A stretch of DNA of 64,000 nt from Pseudomonas paeninsulae (lineage in GTDB: Bacteria; Pseudomonadota; Gammaproteobacteria; Pseudomonadales; Pseudomonadaceae). The notes beneath the pieces were generated by a model. That model was not told where the DNA came from, ran no database searches, and saw nothing but the letters and a program-made list of their open reading frames with translations. Position numbers and translations under genes: made by a program. How positions within the stretch are numbered: the stretch's first letter is position 1; every line of letters starts with the position of its first letter. Location: assembly GCF_035621475.1 (NCBI RefSeq), contig NZ_CP141799.1, forward strand, positions 5,134,501 to 5,198,500, in the 5' to 3' direction. Below are positions 25,803 to 33,808 of this stretch, piece after piece.

Positions 25803-26044
25803 GACGACAAGCCGCTGACGGTTTTATTGCCGCCAGCGGCGCCTCGCGTGGCATAAATAAAGGAGCAAAAGTTGCGGGTCTTTCATACAACAAAACCCCG
25901 CTACTGGGACGGTAACGGACGCCTGCTGATGACCGGAAACGACCCAACGGCCGTTGGTGAATAACGGAAAACGAACAGGCATTGCCTATCGGGTGCGGAG
26001 CACTCAAAAGCGATTTTTTCACCCCTGTGCCGAGGGCCTCTGAA

Positions 26045-26575
26045 TCAAAGATCCGCTTCCTCCACCATCCGCACCACTCCCGCCTCCAGCGCATAGGCCG
26101 CATCCGCCAGCTCGTTGCTGACCGGCTCTACCTGTAACGTCCCGCTGACCCAGAGCGGGGCGTAGATGTCTTCGAGTTCTATGCCCGCCGGATAGCGCAC
26201 CAGTACCAGTTGGTTCGGCGGTGGTGGTGGCACGTGGATGCAGGCGCCGGGATAGGGGACGAGGAAGAACAGGGTGCTGCGGCCCTGGGCATCGGTTTCC
26301 AGGGGCACGGGGTAGCCGCCCAGGCGGATGGCTTTGCCGTCGAGGGCGGCTACGGTCTTGGCCGAGTACATCACCGCGGGCAGGCTCTTGTCCTGCTGCC
26401 TGAGGCCACTGGGATCGTAGAAGGCGCCGTCCTGTTCGGGACTGTCGTGGCTGATTTCCGGCATGGCTTCGAGGGCCTGGCGGTCTTCTTCCGGCATCAG
26501 TTCGAGCCAGTCGGTTTCCGGCAGCTCGGCGCAGGCCAGGCTGCTCAGCAGCAGGGACAACAACAGGTAACGCAT
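26045..26575 (-). CDS. DUF3299-like secreted protein
   Basis: This 176-residue protein has a signal peptide (1-16, cut after C-A). The central part R-L-G-G-Y-P-V-P-L, F-L-V-P-Y-P-G-A-C-I-H-V-P-P-P-P-P-N-Q matches the DUF3299 family, probably periplasmic, with no known enzymatic role. The ATG at 26575 is preferred to one four codons upstream because it starts the signal peptide directly. A 240-bp gap separates it from the mutarotase gene; I see nothing clear there except a weak CCGCTG/CAGCGG hairpin. Confidence 0.78.
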   Translation of the reverse strand: MRYLLLSLLLSSLACAELPETDWLELMPEEDRQALEAMPEISHDSPEQDGAFYDPSGLRQQDKSLPAVMYSAKTVAALDGKAIRLGGYPVPLETDAQGRSTLFFLVPYPGACIHVPPPPPNQLVLVRYPAGIELEDIYAPLWVSGTLQVEPVSNELADAAYALEAGVVRMVEEADL

Positions 26576-26863
26576 GGGCAGACTCACAGGTGGCTAGGGC
26601 CTGTACGGTTAGTGGGTTAACTCAAACTCGCAGGCTTGAGTCTTATCTGTGGGCGGCCTGACCTCGGGGCGAAGCCTTTGTTCTGCACCACAACCTGACA
26701 GCCCTGCGGGCTGTATTCGCCGCGGGGCGCGCGACCCACATGGATGTGGGAAATGCCGCAAGCCCGTCGGGAACGGGCGCGGCCTCCTACAAGGTTCAGG
26801 ATAGGCTTGAGTCCATGGATAAACGGATTAACCGATCAGGCCAGCAGTAACCAAGGGCTGCGC

Positions 26864-27109
26864 TCAGTCCTTTTTGACTACGCCGTAGATTATCAGCAGA
26901 ACGATGGCGCCAATCACTGCGCCGATGAAACCCGCCCCCTGGCCCGCCTGGTAGATGCCCAGCGCCTGGCCGCCGTAAGTCGCGGCGATGGCGCCGCCAA
27001 TGCCGATCAGGATGGTCATGATCCAGCCCATGCTGTCGTCGCCCGGCTTGAGGAAGCGTGCAATCAGGCCAACGATCAGGCCGATAAAGATGGTGCCGAT
27101 AATGCCCAT
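26864..27109 (-). CDS. GlsB/YeaQ/YmgE-family stress membrane protein
   Basis: This is an 81-residue, glycine-rich protein with three short membrane helices and the family pattern G-L-I-V-G-L-I-A-R-F-L-K-P-G-D-D near residue 11. Members of the transglycosylase-associated GlsB family are small inner-membrane proteins often induced by stress; no catalytic role is proven. The 288-bp region upstream of the DUF3299 gene (26576-26863) carries GC-rich hairpin-like sequence but no gene. Confidence 0.88.
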   Translation of the reverse strand: MGIIGTIFIGLIVGLIARFLKPGDDSMGWIMTILIGIGGAIAATYGGQALGIYQAGQGAGFIGAVIGAIVLLIIYGVVKKD

Positions 27110-27241
27110 GGCAAATTCTCCGAATAGGTAAGTGCGCCAAGGCTGAGAAACGCCGTGGCATTAGGCTATCGGATAGACGGGAGCCGCGGAGGTTCCGTGA
27201 AAAATCTCTGGCGCCGGCTGCAGCCGACGCCAGAGGCAACC

Positions 27242-28327
27242 TCAGGCCTTGCCGATCAGCGCTTCGACGGCAGCGATCTGCTGGTCCAGGGTGGCGCGAT
27301 CCGCGCAGCGCAGGGTGGCGTGACCGACCTTGCGGCCGACCTTGAAGGCCTTGCCGTAGTGGTGCAGGTGACAGTCGGCGATGGTGATGACCTCGGCCAC
27401 CGGCGGCACTTCACCGATGAAGTTGAGCATGGCGCTCTCACCGATCTTGGTGGTCGGGCCCAGCGGCAGGCCGGCCACGGCGCGCAGGTGGTTCTCGAAC
27501 TGGCTGCACTCGGCGCCTTCGATGGTCCAGTGCCCGGAGTTGTGCACGCGCGGGGCGATCTCGTTGGCCTTGAGGCCGCCATCCACTTCGAAGAACTCGA
27601 AGGCCAGCACGCCGACGTAGTCCAGCTTGGTCAGCACGCGGCCGACATAGTCCTCGGCCAGGGCCTGCAGCGGATGGTCGCTGCTGGCGATGGACAGGGC
27701 GAGCACGCCGCTGTCGTGGCGATTGTGCACCAGCGGGTAGAAGCGCGTCTCGCCATCGCGACCGCGCACGGCGATCAGCGAGACTTCCCCGCTGAACGGC
27801 ACGAAGCCTTCGAGGATGCAGGGCACGCTGCCCAGCTCGGCGAAGGCATCGACGACATCTTCGGGCTTGCGCAGCACCTTCTGGCCCTTGCCGTCGTAGC
27901 CCAGGGTACGGGTCTTCAACACGGCCGGCAGGCCGATATCGGCGGCGGCGACATCCAGGTCGACCTGCGAGTGGATGTCGGCGAACGCCGGCGTCGGGAT
28001 GCCGAGGTCCTTGAACATCGACTTCTCGAACCAACGGTCGCGGGCGATGCGCAAGGACTCGGCGCACGGGTAAACCGGCACGAATTGGGAGAGGAAGGCC
28101 ACGGTCTCGGCCGGCACGCTCTCGAACTCGAAGGTCACCAGATCGACTTCATCGGCCAGTTGGCGCAGGTGATCCTGGTCGCCATAGTCGGCGCGGATAT
28201 GCTCGCCGAGCGCCTGGGCGCAGGCATCCGGGGCCGGATCGAGGAAGGCGAAGTTCATCCCCAGCGGAGTGCCCGCCAGGGCCAGCATACGACCCAGTTG
28301 GCCGCCACCGATTACACCGATTTTCAT
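27242..28327 (-). CDS. purK: N5-carboxyaminoimidazole ribonucleotide synthase PurK
   Basis: PurK makes N5-CAIR from AIR, bicarbonate and ATP in purine synthesis. The 361-residue ATP-grasp protein begins M-K-I-G-V-I-G-G-G-Q-L-G-R-M. It has E-F-E-S-V near residue 72, K-T-R-T-L-G-Y-D-G-K-G near 138 and E-I-A-P-R-V-H-N-S-G-H-W near 258. It follows purE by 103 bp, and its product is the PurE substrate. Confidence 0.95.
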   Translation of the reverse strand: MKIGVIGGGQLGRMLALAGTPLGMNFAFLDPAPDACAQALGEHIRADYGDQDHLRQLADEVDLVTFEFESVPAETVAFLSQFVPVYPCAESLRIARDRWFEKSMFKDLGIPTPAFADIHSQVDLDVAAADIGLPAVLKTRTLGYDGKGQKVLRKPEDVVDAFAELGSVPCILEGFVPFSGEVSLIAVRGRDGETRFYPLVHNRHDSGVLALSIASSDHPLQALAEDYVGRVLTKLDYVGVLAFEFFEVDGGLKANEIAPRVHNSGHWTIEGAECSQFENHLRAVAGLPLGPTTKIGESAMLNFIGEVPPVAEVITIADCHLHHYGKAFKVGRKVGHATLRCADRATLDQQIAAVEALIGKA

Positions 28328-28430
28328 GCTTCTACCTCTTCAAATGCCGCACGCGCTTGCGCGGTACACAACCCATGGCAGCGGGCGTGCCCGCGATGCC
28401 TTGACCTGGCCAGGAATGCCTAGCCGGCCA

Positions 28431-28922
28431 TCAGGCCTGACGCGGGTCCGGATTATCCAGCACGGTGTCGGTCTGCTCCTGACGGAACTGCTTGAGCGCC
28501 GCGTGGAACTGCGGGTGCTGGTGGCCGAGGATGCTCGCCGCCAGCAACGCCGCGTTGATCGCGCCGGCCTTGCCGATGGCCAGGGTGGCGACCGGAATGC
28601 CGGCCGGCATCTGCACGATCGACAACAGCGAGTCGACGCCCGAGAGCATCGCCGACTGCACCGGCACGCCGAGCACCGGCAGGTGGGTCTTGGCCGCGCA
28701 CATGCCCGGCAAGTGGGCGGCGCCGCCGGCACCGGCGATGATCACCTGGATGCCACGGCTGTCGGCCTCTTCGGCGTACTGGAACAGCAAGTCCGGAGTG
28801 CGGTGGGCAGACACCACTTTGACTTCATAGGGAATGCCCAGCTTGTCCAGCATCTCGGCGGTGTGGCTAAGGGTGGACCAATCGGACTTGGAGCCCATGA
28901 TCACGCCAACCAGTGCGCTCAT
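28431..28922 (-). CDS. purE: N5-carboxyaminoimidazole ribonucleotide mutase PurE
   Basis: PurE moves the carboxyl group of N5-CAIR to give CAIR. The 163-residue protein has the class I motifs G-S-K-S-D-W near residue 10, S-A-H-R-T-P near 39 (catalytic histidine) and [11 protein letters not shown] near 66. It is first in purEK. Its leader carries two strong hairpins, described separately. Confidence 0.95.
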   Translation of the reverse strand: MSALVGVIMGSKSDWSTLSHTAEMLDKLGIPYEVKVVSAHRTPDLLFQYAEEADSRGIQVIIAGAGGAAHLPGMCAAKTHLPVLGVPVQSAMLSGVDSLLSIVQMPAGIPVATLAIGKAGAINAALLAASILGHQHPQFHAALKQFRQEQTDTVLDNPDPRQA

Positions 28923-28966
28923 CGTCGTGCCTCTTCATCAAGCGCCTCACGGCGCGTCAAAAACCA

Positions 28967-28993
28967 ACAAGCCACGCAATGTGCGTGGCTTGT
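28967..28993 (-). promoter_or_regulatory. Terminator-like hairpin in purEK leader
   Basis: On the minus strand ACAAGCCACGC pairs with GCGTGGCTTGT around a 5-nt loop and is followed by TGGTTTTTG, 45 bp before the purE ATG. It could be an attenuator of purEK, because no gene is visible upstream in that direction. Confidence 0.55.
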
Positions 28994-29004
28994 CATGATC
29001 GGGG

Positions 29005-29028
29005 CAAACCCGCGAGCAGGCGGGTTTG
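29005..29028 (-). promoter_or_regulatory. First hairpin of purEK leader, with -10 box upstream
   Basis: CAAACCCGC pairs with GCGGGTTTG around a 6-nt loop. A TATACT -10 box lies just upstream on the minus strand (29044-29039). No good -35 is seen. The transcript would begin near 29033 and contain both hairpins. Confidence 0.45.
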
Positions 29029-29044
29029 AAGGCGGCGAAGTATA

Positions 29045-29600
29045 GCGTAACGACACCAATAACGCCCCCCCTGCACGACCGCCCGTCCGCAGGGGTCTAG
29101 GGCTGGGGTTTGCGGGCTTTCTCTCTATATAGGTAGCGAACGCCTGCGCCCCTTGAACTAGACGTCTGTGCTGGGGCAGACTGCCAGCACGACCACGCCG
29201 CTCAGGCAGGATATGGATGTCCCGATGCACTTTACTACCCCACTCCACCGACGACCTTATGCCCGGAATATGGGCGTGAATTGTGGCGCCTTGGGTTTGA
29301 CGATGGTGGATGGGAGGGAAGTGATGGCCAGACATGGATAGCAAGTGCTTGAATAAAGTTATAAGAGGCTATAACAGCCTGTTGGACTTAAGAAATTTGC
29401 ATGACGCTACGTGAATTCTGAGCCTTTCAACGCAAGTGTGAACCCGGTTAAATTTACGTAGGAAGCGATTTTTTGATCAAAATCTGATCATTCTTGTTGC
29501 TAGCACGGAAAGTCCGATAGGTTGCTAGGCATGCAAATCATTATCGTGCATACCACATGATTAATTATTATCTGGGCTATTCGAAAAGAAGGGAAAGAGA
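29045..29600. other. Non-coding gap, AT-rich towards the nuclease gene
   Basis: These 556 bp hold no convincing gene. The first half is GC-rich. From about 29340 the sequence becomes clearly AT-rich (for example AATTTACGTA and TTGATCAAAATCTGATCA near 29450-29490), unlike the surrounding genome. This suggests a junction with acquired DNA that includes the following nuclease gene. Confidence 0.5.
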
Positions 29601-30419
29601 GTGACATTCCTGTTTGCGCTGTTCGCAGTGGCCTTGTACATCTGCTACGACACCAATAGCTATGGCGTCATGGCGCTCATCATCGGATTTTTAGTACTAG
29701 CCCTTTGGGGGCTTGTCGCAAGCGCCAAAAAAGAGGAGGGCAAGATCAATCACGTCATCAAACCCTCTATCACTGCGCTCATCGAAAAGTACGTCAAGGT
29801 ACTGGCCTTGAAGCAGGATCAGACCGTTCGTACGGACGCCTATAGCAACTGCATTCTCAATGACTGGCACAAGGAGATCGACTACTTCATCAACACCGTT
29901 CTGATGACGGACGAGATTATTGCCGCATATCTCAGTACGACCTCTACCGAGCCCGCGATGCTGAACATCATCGAGGATCGCCTTCTGGTCGCCAGACTGG
30001 AGATCGTCAGCGCGGTACACCGCTACCAGACTGAGCAACTGGCCAACGCCTCCCCAGACGAATCGCACGTCGAGGACCTTGAGCCGCAGGAGTTCGAGAG
30101 TTTCTGCGCCAAAATTCTTCGGGATAACGGATGGAATGCACGAGTCACAAAAGCATCCGGTGACCAGGGCATAGACATTATCGCCACGCTCGGCGGCATC
30201 AAGGCCGTACTGCAATGCAAAAAATATTCAAAGCCGGTGGGCAATGCCGCAGTCCAAGAGGTGATCGCCGGCAAGCAGTTTGAGCAGGCTGATGTTGCGA
30301 TCGTAGTATCCAACTGCGGATACACCCGCTCTGCCATTCAGCTCGCCAGCATGTCGGGCGTGCATCTAATCCACTACTCGGAACTAGCTGATCTCTCCAG
30401 CCGGATCCGTGCGGCGTAA
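29601..30419 (+). CDS. Membrane-anchored Mrr-like restriction endonuclease
   Basis: This 272-residue protein has two N-terminal membrane helices (about residues 2-18 and 22-41), then a helical linker (45-150), then a C-terminal Mrr_cat-type PD-(D/E)xK nuclease. The nuclease has E-F-E-S-F near 170, the catalytic aspartate in G-D-Q-G-I-D-I (D192) and Q-C-K-K (Q205, K207). The catalytic residues look intact. Membrane-tethered Mrr-like nucleases are found as solitary genes and are suspected of cleaving foreign or modified DNA. The start is a GTG at 29601 after GGGAAAGAGA. Lower GC upstream and mobile relics downstream suggest acquisition. Confidence 0.82.
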   Translation: MTFLFALFAVALYICYDTNSYGVMALIIGFLVLALWGLVASAKKEEGKINHVIKPSITALIEKYVKVLALKQDQTVRTDAYSNCILNDWHKEIDYFINTVLMTDEIIAAYLSTTSTEPAMLNIIEDRLLVARLEIVSAVHRYQTEQLANASPDESHVEDLEPQEFESFCAKILRDNGWNARVTKASGDQGIDIIATLGGIKAVLQCKKYSKPVGNAAVQEVIAGKQFEQADVAIVVSNCGYTRSAIQLASMSGVHLIHYSELADLSSRIRAA

Positions 30420-30421
30420 CC

Positions 30422-30435
30422 GGAAAAGGGGACAG
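30422..30435. repeat. GGAAAAGGGGACAG repeat, left copy
   Basis: This 14-bp sequence (15 with the next A) recurs at 30900-30914, flanking the intron remnant. The motif resembles sequences associated with RAYT/IS200-like elements in pseudomonads, by memory. Confidence 0.5.
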
Positions 30436-30440
30436 AAAAA

Positions 30441-30899
30441 GGGGGCCGCGGTAGAGACGATGGTTACCCGCCGCCCCCCGCACAGATCCGTACGTGCAGC
30501 ATTACCGCATACGGCTCCTGGCTCAGATTTTGACGCGAAAACATTCTGCCGGGTAGGGGTGTGCCACACCTGACATTAGGTATGAATGCGCTCACCAATC
30601 GTTTGAAGCGGCGCCACGGTAAGCGGTGTGTAGTGGCTGTGACGTAACAACGACTGCCGCCAAGCACGTGTTAGTTCCAGCCGGAAACCATTCAGCCTTC
30701 GCAGGTTTCCTGGCACGGCGTGGTAATTGAAGTATCCCTGCACCACCCTCTGCAACCAGCGGCCAACATCGACCACCGATTCATGTCGGCGTCGCTTGAG
30801 GGTTGCCCGGATCGCCGCAAGACTTACCCGCACCCGCTTCTTGATCGTAAGGCGCAGGATCGGGAACCACCCCGCCCGCGTTTTACTGCAGCAGTGTGT
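30441..30899 (-). mobile_element. Decayed 3' end of a group II intron
   Basis: On the minus strand, maturase-like sequence is followed by a domain V-like hairpin (complement of 30485-30517; begins GAGCCGTATGCGG and ends GCACGTACGGATC) and a domain VI-like hairpin (about 30445-30480). Domain V keeps the AGC triad, but the usual ACGGTTC 3' strand reads ACGGATC and the terminal tetraloop is altered, so splicing competence is doubtful. The 5' two-thirds of an intron is missing. Confidence 0.8.
30576..30899 (-). pseudogene. Group II intron maturase, C-terminal fragment
   Basis: The fragment encodes the GIIM maturase domain: L-K-R-R-R-H near the start, G-R-W-L-Q-R-V-V-Q-G-Y-F-N-Y-H-A-V-P-G-N and W-R-Q-S-L-L-R-H-S-H. 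After E-R-I-H-T the frame stops, while the family-typical ending (H-P-Y-P-x-x-R-F then Q-E-P-Y-A-V) continues in another frame, showing a frameshift near 30575. The reverse-transcriptase domain is absent. Confidence 0.85.
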
Positions 30900-30914
30900 G
30901 GAAAAGGGGACAGA
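30900..30914. repeat. GGAAAAGGGGACAGA repeat, right copy
   Basis: This is a direct repeat of 30422-30436. Here it continues as TTTATTTTCC, making a GGAAAA...TTTTCC inverted pair. Confidence 0.5.
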
Positions 30915-31013
30915 TTTATTTTCCATTTAATAGCCCCGCCCTTCGCTCAGCCACTTTCTCTACGCTGGCCACACGCTCGGGTTTCGCCCCCTCGGGCGAG
31001 TTACTTCTTTGCT

Positions 31014-31196
31014 CCTGATTAGCAAGATGCTTCAGCTGACGCGCAAAAAACTATTTCGTAGCCGTCATTCCGGCAGGGATTGCCGGAATCCAGACTACAA
31101 GGACGTATTAAGCTTGCCATCCATGGCGCTGGATACCCGCTTCCCGGCGGGCATGACGAACTATTTTGTTTCAGCTGAATCATCTTTCTAATCAGG
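31014..31196. mobile_element. MITE-like element, 183 bp
   Basis: The ends are 26-bp inverted repeats with two mismatches, starting CCTGATTAG (31014-31039 and complement of 31171-31196). The interior holds CGTCATTCCGGC and GGGCATGACG, an inner inverted pair. CTTTGCT stands on both sides (31007-31013 and 31199-31205), consistent with a short target duplication. Without the element, the flanks would form TTACTTCTTTGC-TTGT-GCAAAGAAGAAGTAA, a hairpin. It has no coding capacity. The ends resemble those at 47203-47374 and 49574-49597. Confidence 0.8.
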
Positions 31197-31503
31197 GGCT
31201 TTGCTTGTGCAAAGAAGAAGTAACCAAGAAGAAAGCACACCCCGCATCCTGCCCTGGCTGCGCCAGGACTCCCTCGCTCCTGAGGAACCCCGAGCCCCGG
31301 CATCGCCGCCTGCGCATGGTTCATGATCGAGTCGGCACCGCATCTGTTGGGCCAAAGCCTGCCGCCGAACGGCAGGTGCAAACCGGTTCAGCATCCATCG
31401 GCTTCTTCATAAGCAGCAGATGAATCCGTCCGAAACCGACCCGCCCAAGCTCGCGGTATGCTTCTTGCTGCTATTCAGCCACCCACAGTAGCGGACGCCG
31501 TCG

Positions 31504-32496
31504 ATGTTGCATGCCCACCTGACCACCCTGCATGTGGTGTCGCTGATTCTCGAGCTGTTCGCCGAGCGGCCCGCAGCCACCGAGGCCTTGCTCGCCGGTA
31601 GCGGCATCCAGGCCAGTGACCTGGCCAGCGGTGAACAGCGCATCACCCGTACTCAGGAATTGCAGGTGTGCGCCAATGCCCTGGCCCGGCACAGCGATCT
31701 CGGTCTGACCCTGGGCCGGCGTCTGCATGTGTCGTCCTACGGCCTGCTCGGTTACGCCGCGCTGTCGAGTGCCACCTTTGGTGACGCCTGGCGGCTGCTG
31801 TTGCAGTACCCGGCCCTGCTCGGCACCTACTTCAAGCTGGAGCTGAGCGTCGAGGGCGAGCTGGCCTGGGTCGGCGCCGCCGAGTACCGGCACGCGCCGG
31901 CGCTGGAGCAGTTCAATGTGGAGATGTGCCTGGCCTCGTTGAAGCTGGTCTGCGACGAGCTGCTCGGTCAGCCCGTGCCACTGGTCGCGGCGCAGTTCCG
32001 CCACGCCCAGCCTGCCTATGTCGAGCGTTACGCGGCCAGCTTCACCTGCCCGTTGCAGTTCGACGCCGCACGCAATGCCTTCGCCTTCCCCGCCGAGTGG
32101 CTGCAACGGCGCCTGCCGCTGGCCGATCCGGTCACCCACCAGGATATGCTCGCCCGCTGCCGCAAGCTGAATGTCGAGTTCACCACTCGCCAGGCCTGGC
32201 TGCAGCGCGTGCGCGAGGCGCTGACCAGCCACCTGGCCGAACCACCGGGGCTGGAGGCGCTGGCGCAGCAGATGCACTGCTCGCCGCGCACCCTGCGCCG
32301 GCACCTGCAGGCGCTCGGCACCCACTACCAGGAACTGCTCGACGAGCTGCGCTTCGAGCGGGCGAAGACCCTGCTCGCCCAGGAGGACTGGCCGATCTGC
32401 CGGATCGCCGAGGAGTTGGGCTTCAGCGAGAGCGCCAGCTTTCGGCATGCCTTCCAGCGCTGGAGCGGGGTCGCGCCGAGTCGTTTCCGCAGCTGA
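31504..32496 (+). CDS. AraC-family transcriptional regulator (OruR/ArgR-like layout)
   Basis: This 330-residue regulator has an N-terminal Arabinose_bd-type ligand domain (about 20-205) and a C-terminal AraC double helix-turn-helix (about 230-330): C-S-P-R-T-L-R-R-H-L and I-A-E-E-L-G-F-S-E-S-A-S-F-R-H-A-F-Q-R-W-S-G. It is upstream of and collinear with the acetylpolyamine hydrolase gene (153-bp gap), so it may control that gene and the binding-protein gene. The ligand is unknown. Confidence 0.88.
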   Translation: MLHAHLTTLHVVSLILELFAERPAATEALLAGSGIQASDLASGEQRITRTQELQVCANALARHSDLGLTLGRRLHVSSYGLLGYAALSSATFGDAWRLLLQYPALLGTYFKLELSVEGELAWVGAAEYRHAPALEQFNVEMCLASLKLVCDELLGQPVPLVAAQFRHAQPAYVERYAASFTCPLQFDAARNAFAFPAEWLQRRLPLADPVTHQDMLARCRKLNVEFTTRQAWLQRVREALTSHLAEPPGLEALAQQMHCSPRTLRRHLQALGTHYQELLDELRFERAKTLLAQEDWPICRIAEELGFSESASFRHAFQRWSGVAPSRFRS

Positions 32497-32649
32497 CGCT
32501 GCGCCGTGGCCAGTAAATCTGGCCACTTCGATCCCCTATTGGCCGTTGCCAGCGTTCCCCAGTCGGCCGGCCCGGCGAACAATGACTCCCACAAGATTGG
32601 CAGCCATTGCTGTGCTTGCCACAACAAAAAACCTGGGAGCCGCCCACAC

Positions 32650-33678
32650 ATGCTGACCTACTACAGCGACGACCATCACCAGCACCACGGCAGCTGCGAG
32701 CTGATGAACGGGCAACTGGTGCCCTGTTTCGAGAAGCCGCAACGCGCCGACCATATCCTGGCGCGGGTCAAGGATCGTCAACTCGGCGAGGTGCGCGCGC
32801 CCAAGGATTTCGGCCGCGCGCCGCTGCAACGCATCCACAGTGCGGCCTATCTGGACTTCTTCGAGGGTGCCTGGGCGCGCTGGCAGGATCAGAATGGCCA
32901 GGGTGACCTGCTGCCCTACACCTGGCCGGCGCGCACCCTGCGTTCGATCATGCCGAGCAGCCTGCACGGCCAACTCGGTTACTACAGCTTCGACGCCGGT
33001 GCACCGATCACTGCCGGCACCTGGCAGGCGGCCTACAGCGCCGCGCAAGTAGCACTCAGCGCCCAGGCCGAAATCGCCGCCGGCGCCCACAGCGTCTTCG
33101 CCCTGTGTCGCCCGCCGGGCCATCACGCCGCCAGCGAGGTGATGGGCGGCTACTGCTACCTGAACAACGCGGCCATCGCCGCCCAGGCCTTCCTCGACCA
33201 GGGCCGTACCAAGGTGGCGATCCTCGACGTCGATTACCACCACGGCAACGGCACTCAATCGATCTTCTACGACCGCAGCGATGTGCTGTTCGCCTCGATC
33301 CATGGCGATCCGCTGGCGGAGTTTCCGTTCTTCCTCGGCTATGCCGATGAAACTGGCGAAGGCGCCGGCGAAGGATTCAACCTTAACTACCCGTTGCCGG
33401 CCGGCAGTGGCTGGCAGGAATGGGGCGCGGCGCTGGAGCAAGCCTGCCAGCGCATCGCCGAGTACGGCGCAGAGGTGCTGGTGGTATCGCTCGGCGTGGA
33501 CACCTTCAAGGACGACCCGATCTCCCAGTTCAAGCTCGACAGCCCGGACTACCTGCGCATGGGCCAACGCATCGCCGCCCTCGGCCTGCCGACCCTGTTC
33601 GTCATGGAGGGCGGCTACGCGGTGGCGGAAATCGGCATCAATGCGGTGAACGTGCTGGAAGGTTTCGAAGCGAGCTAA
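32650..33678 (+). CDS. Histone-deacetylase-superfamily acetylpolyamine amidohydrolase
   Basis: This 342-residue zinc hydrolase is of the arginase/deacetylase fold. It has R-P-P-G-H-H-A near residue 155 (catalytic histidine pair), D-V-D-Y-H-H-G-N-G-T near 195 (zinc aspartate and histidine) and the C-terminal M-E-G-G-Y-A. Pseudomonas AphA-type enzymes deacetylate N-acetylputrescine and N-acetylcadaverine. The next gene encodes a polyamine-binding protein, which fits uptake and degradation of acetylated polyamines. The ATG at 32650 gives the family start; the open frame further upstream is not used. Confidence 0.88.
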   Translation: MLTYYSDDHHQHHGSCELMNGQLVPCFEKPQRADHILARVKDRQLGEVRAPKDFGRAPLQRIHSAAYLDFFEGAWARWQDQNGQGDLLPYTWPARTLRSIMPSSLHGQLGYYSFDAGAPITAGTWQAAYSAAQVALSAQAEIAAGAHSVFALCRPPGHHAASEVMGGYCYLNNAAIAAQAFLDQGRTKVAILDVDYHHGNGTQSIFYDRSDVLFASIHGDPLAEFPFFLGYADETGEGAGEGFNLNYPLPAGSGWQEWGAALEQACQRIAEYGAEVLVVSLGVDTFKDDPISQFKLDSPDYLRMGQRIAALGLPTLFVMEGGYAVAEIGINAVNVLEGFEAS

Positions 33679-33701
33679 TCCTGGGATGGTCGGCGCCCTT
33701 T

Positions 33702-33746
33702 CATCCACCGGGACCACCCGGGTGGATGGATAAAGCGTCATCCACC
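33702..33746. repeat. REP-like double hairpin with CATCCACC arms
   Basis: CATCCACC (33702-33709) pairs with GGTGGATG (33721-33728), which can also pair with a second CATCCACC (33739-33746). The latter hairpin matches the repeat at 4561-4586. It is probably a dispersed element that may also end the hydrolase transcript. Confidence 0.6.
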
Positions 33747-33808
33747 CTACGCCAATCCCGCGCGCCCGAGCGCGGCGACAGAATTACAACAAGAACGGAG
33801 TGGCCTCG

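Noticed and set aside
29005..29028. Known riboswitch class in the purE leader
   Set aside because: Only simple hairpins are seen; I could not match the conserved core of any purine, PRPP or guanidine riboswitch.
28919..29344. 141-codon minus-strand frame upstream of purE
   Set aside because: It runs through the purE leader hairpins and has no protein-like features.
31207..31400. Short open frames in the repeat after the MITE
   Set aside because: The sequence looks like a common non-coding interspersed repeat, and all frames are short and motif-free.
30500..31500. CRISPR array
   Set aside because: Repeats in this pocket are few, unevenly spaced or inverted; there is no regular repeat-spacer pattern and no cas gene.
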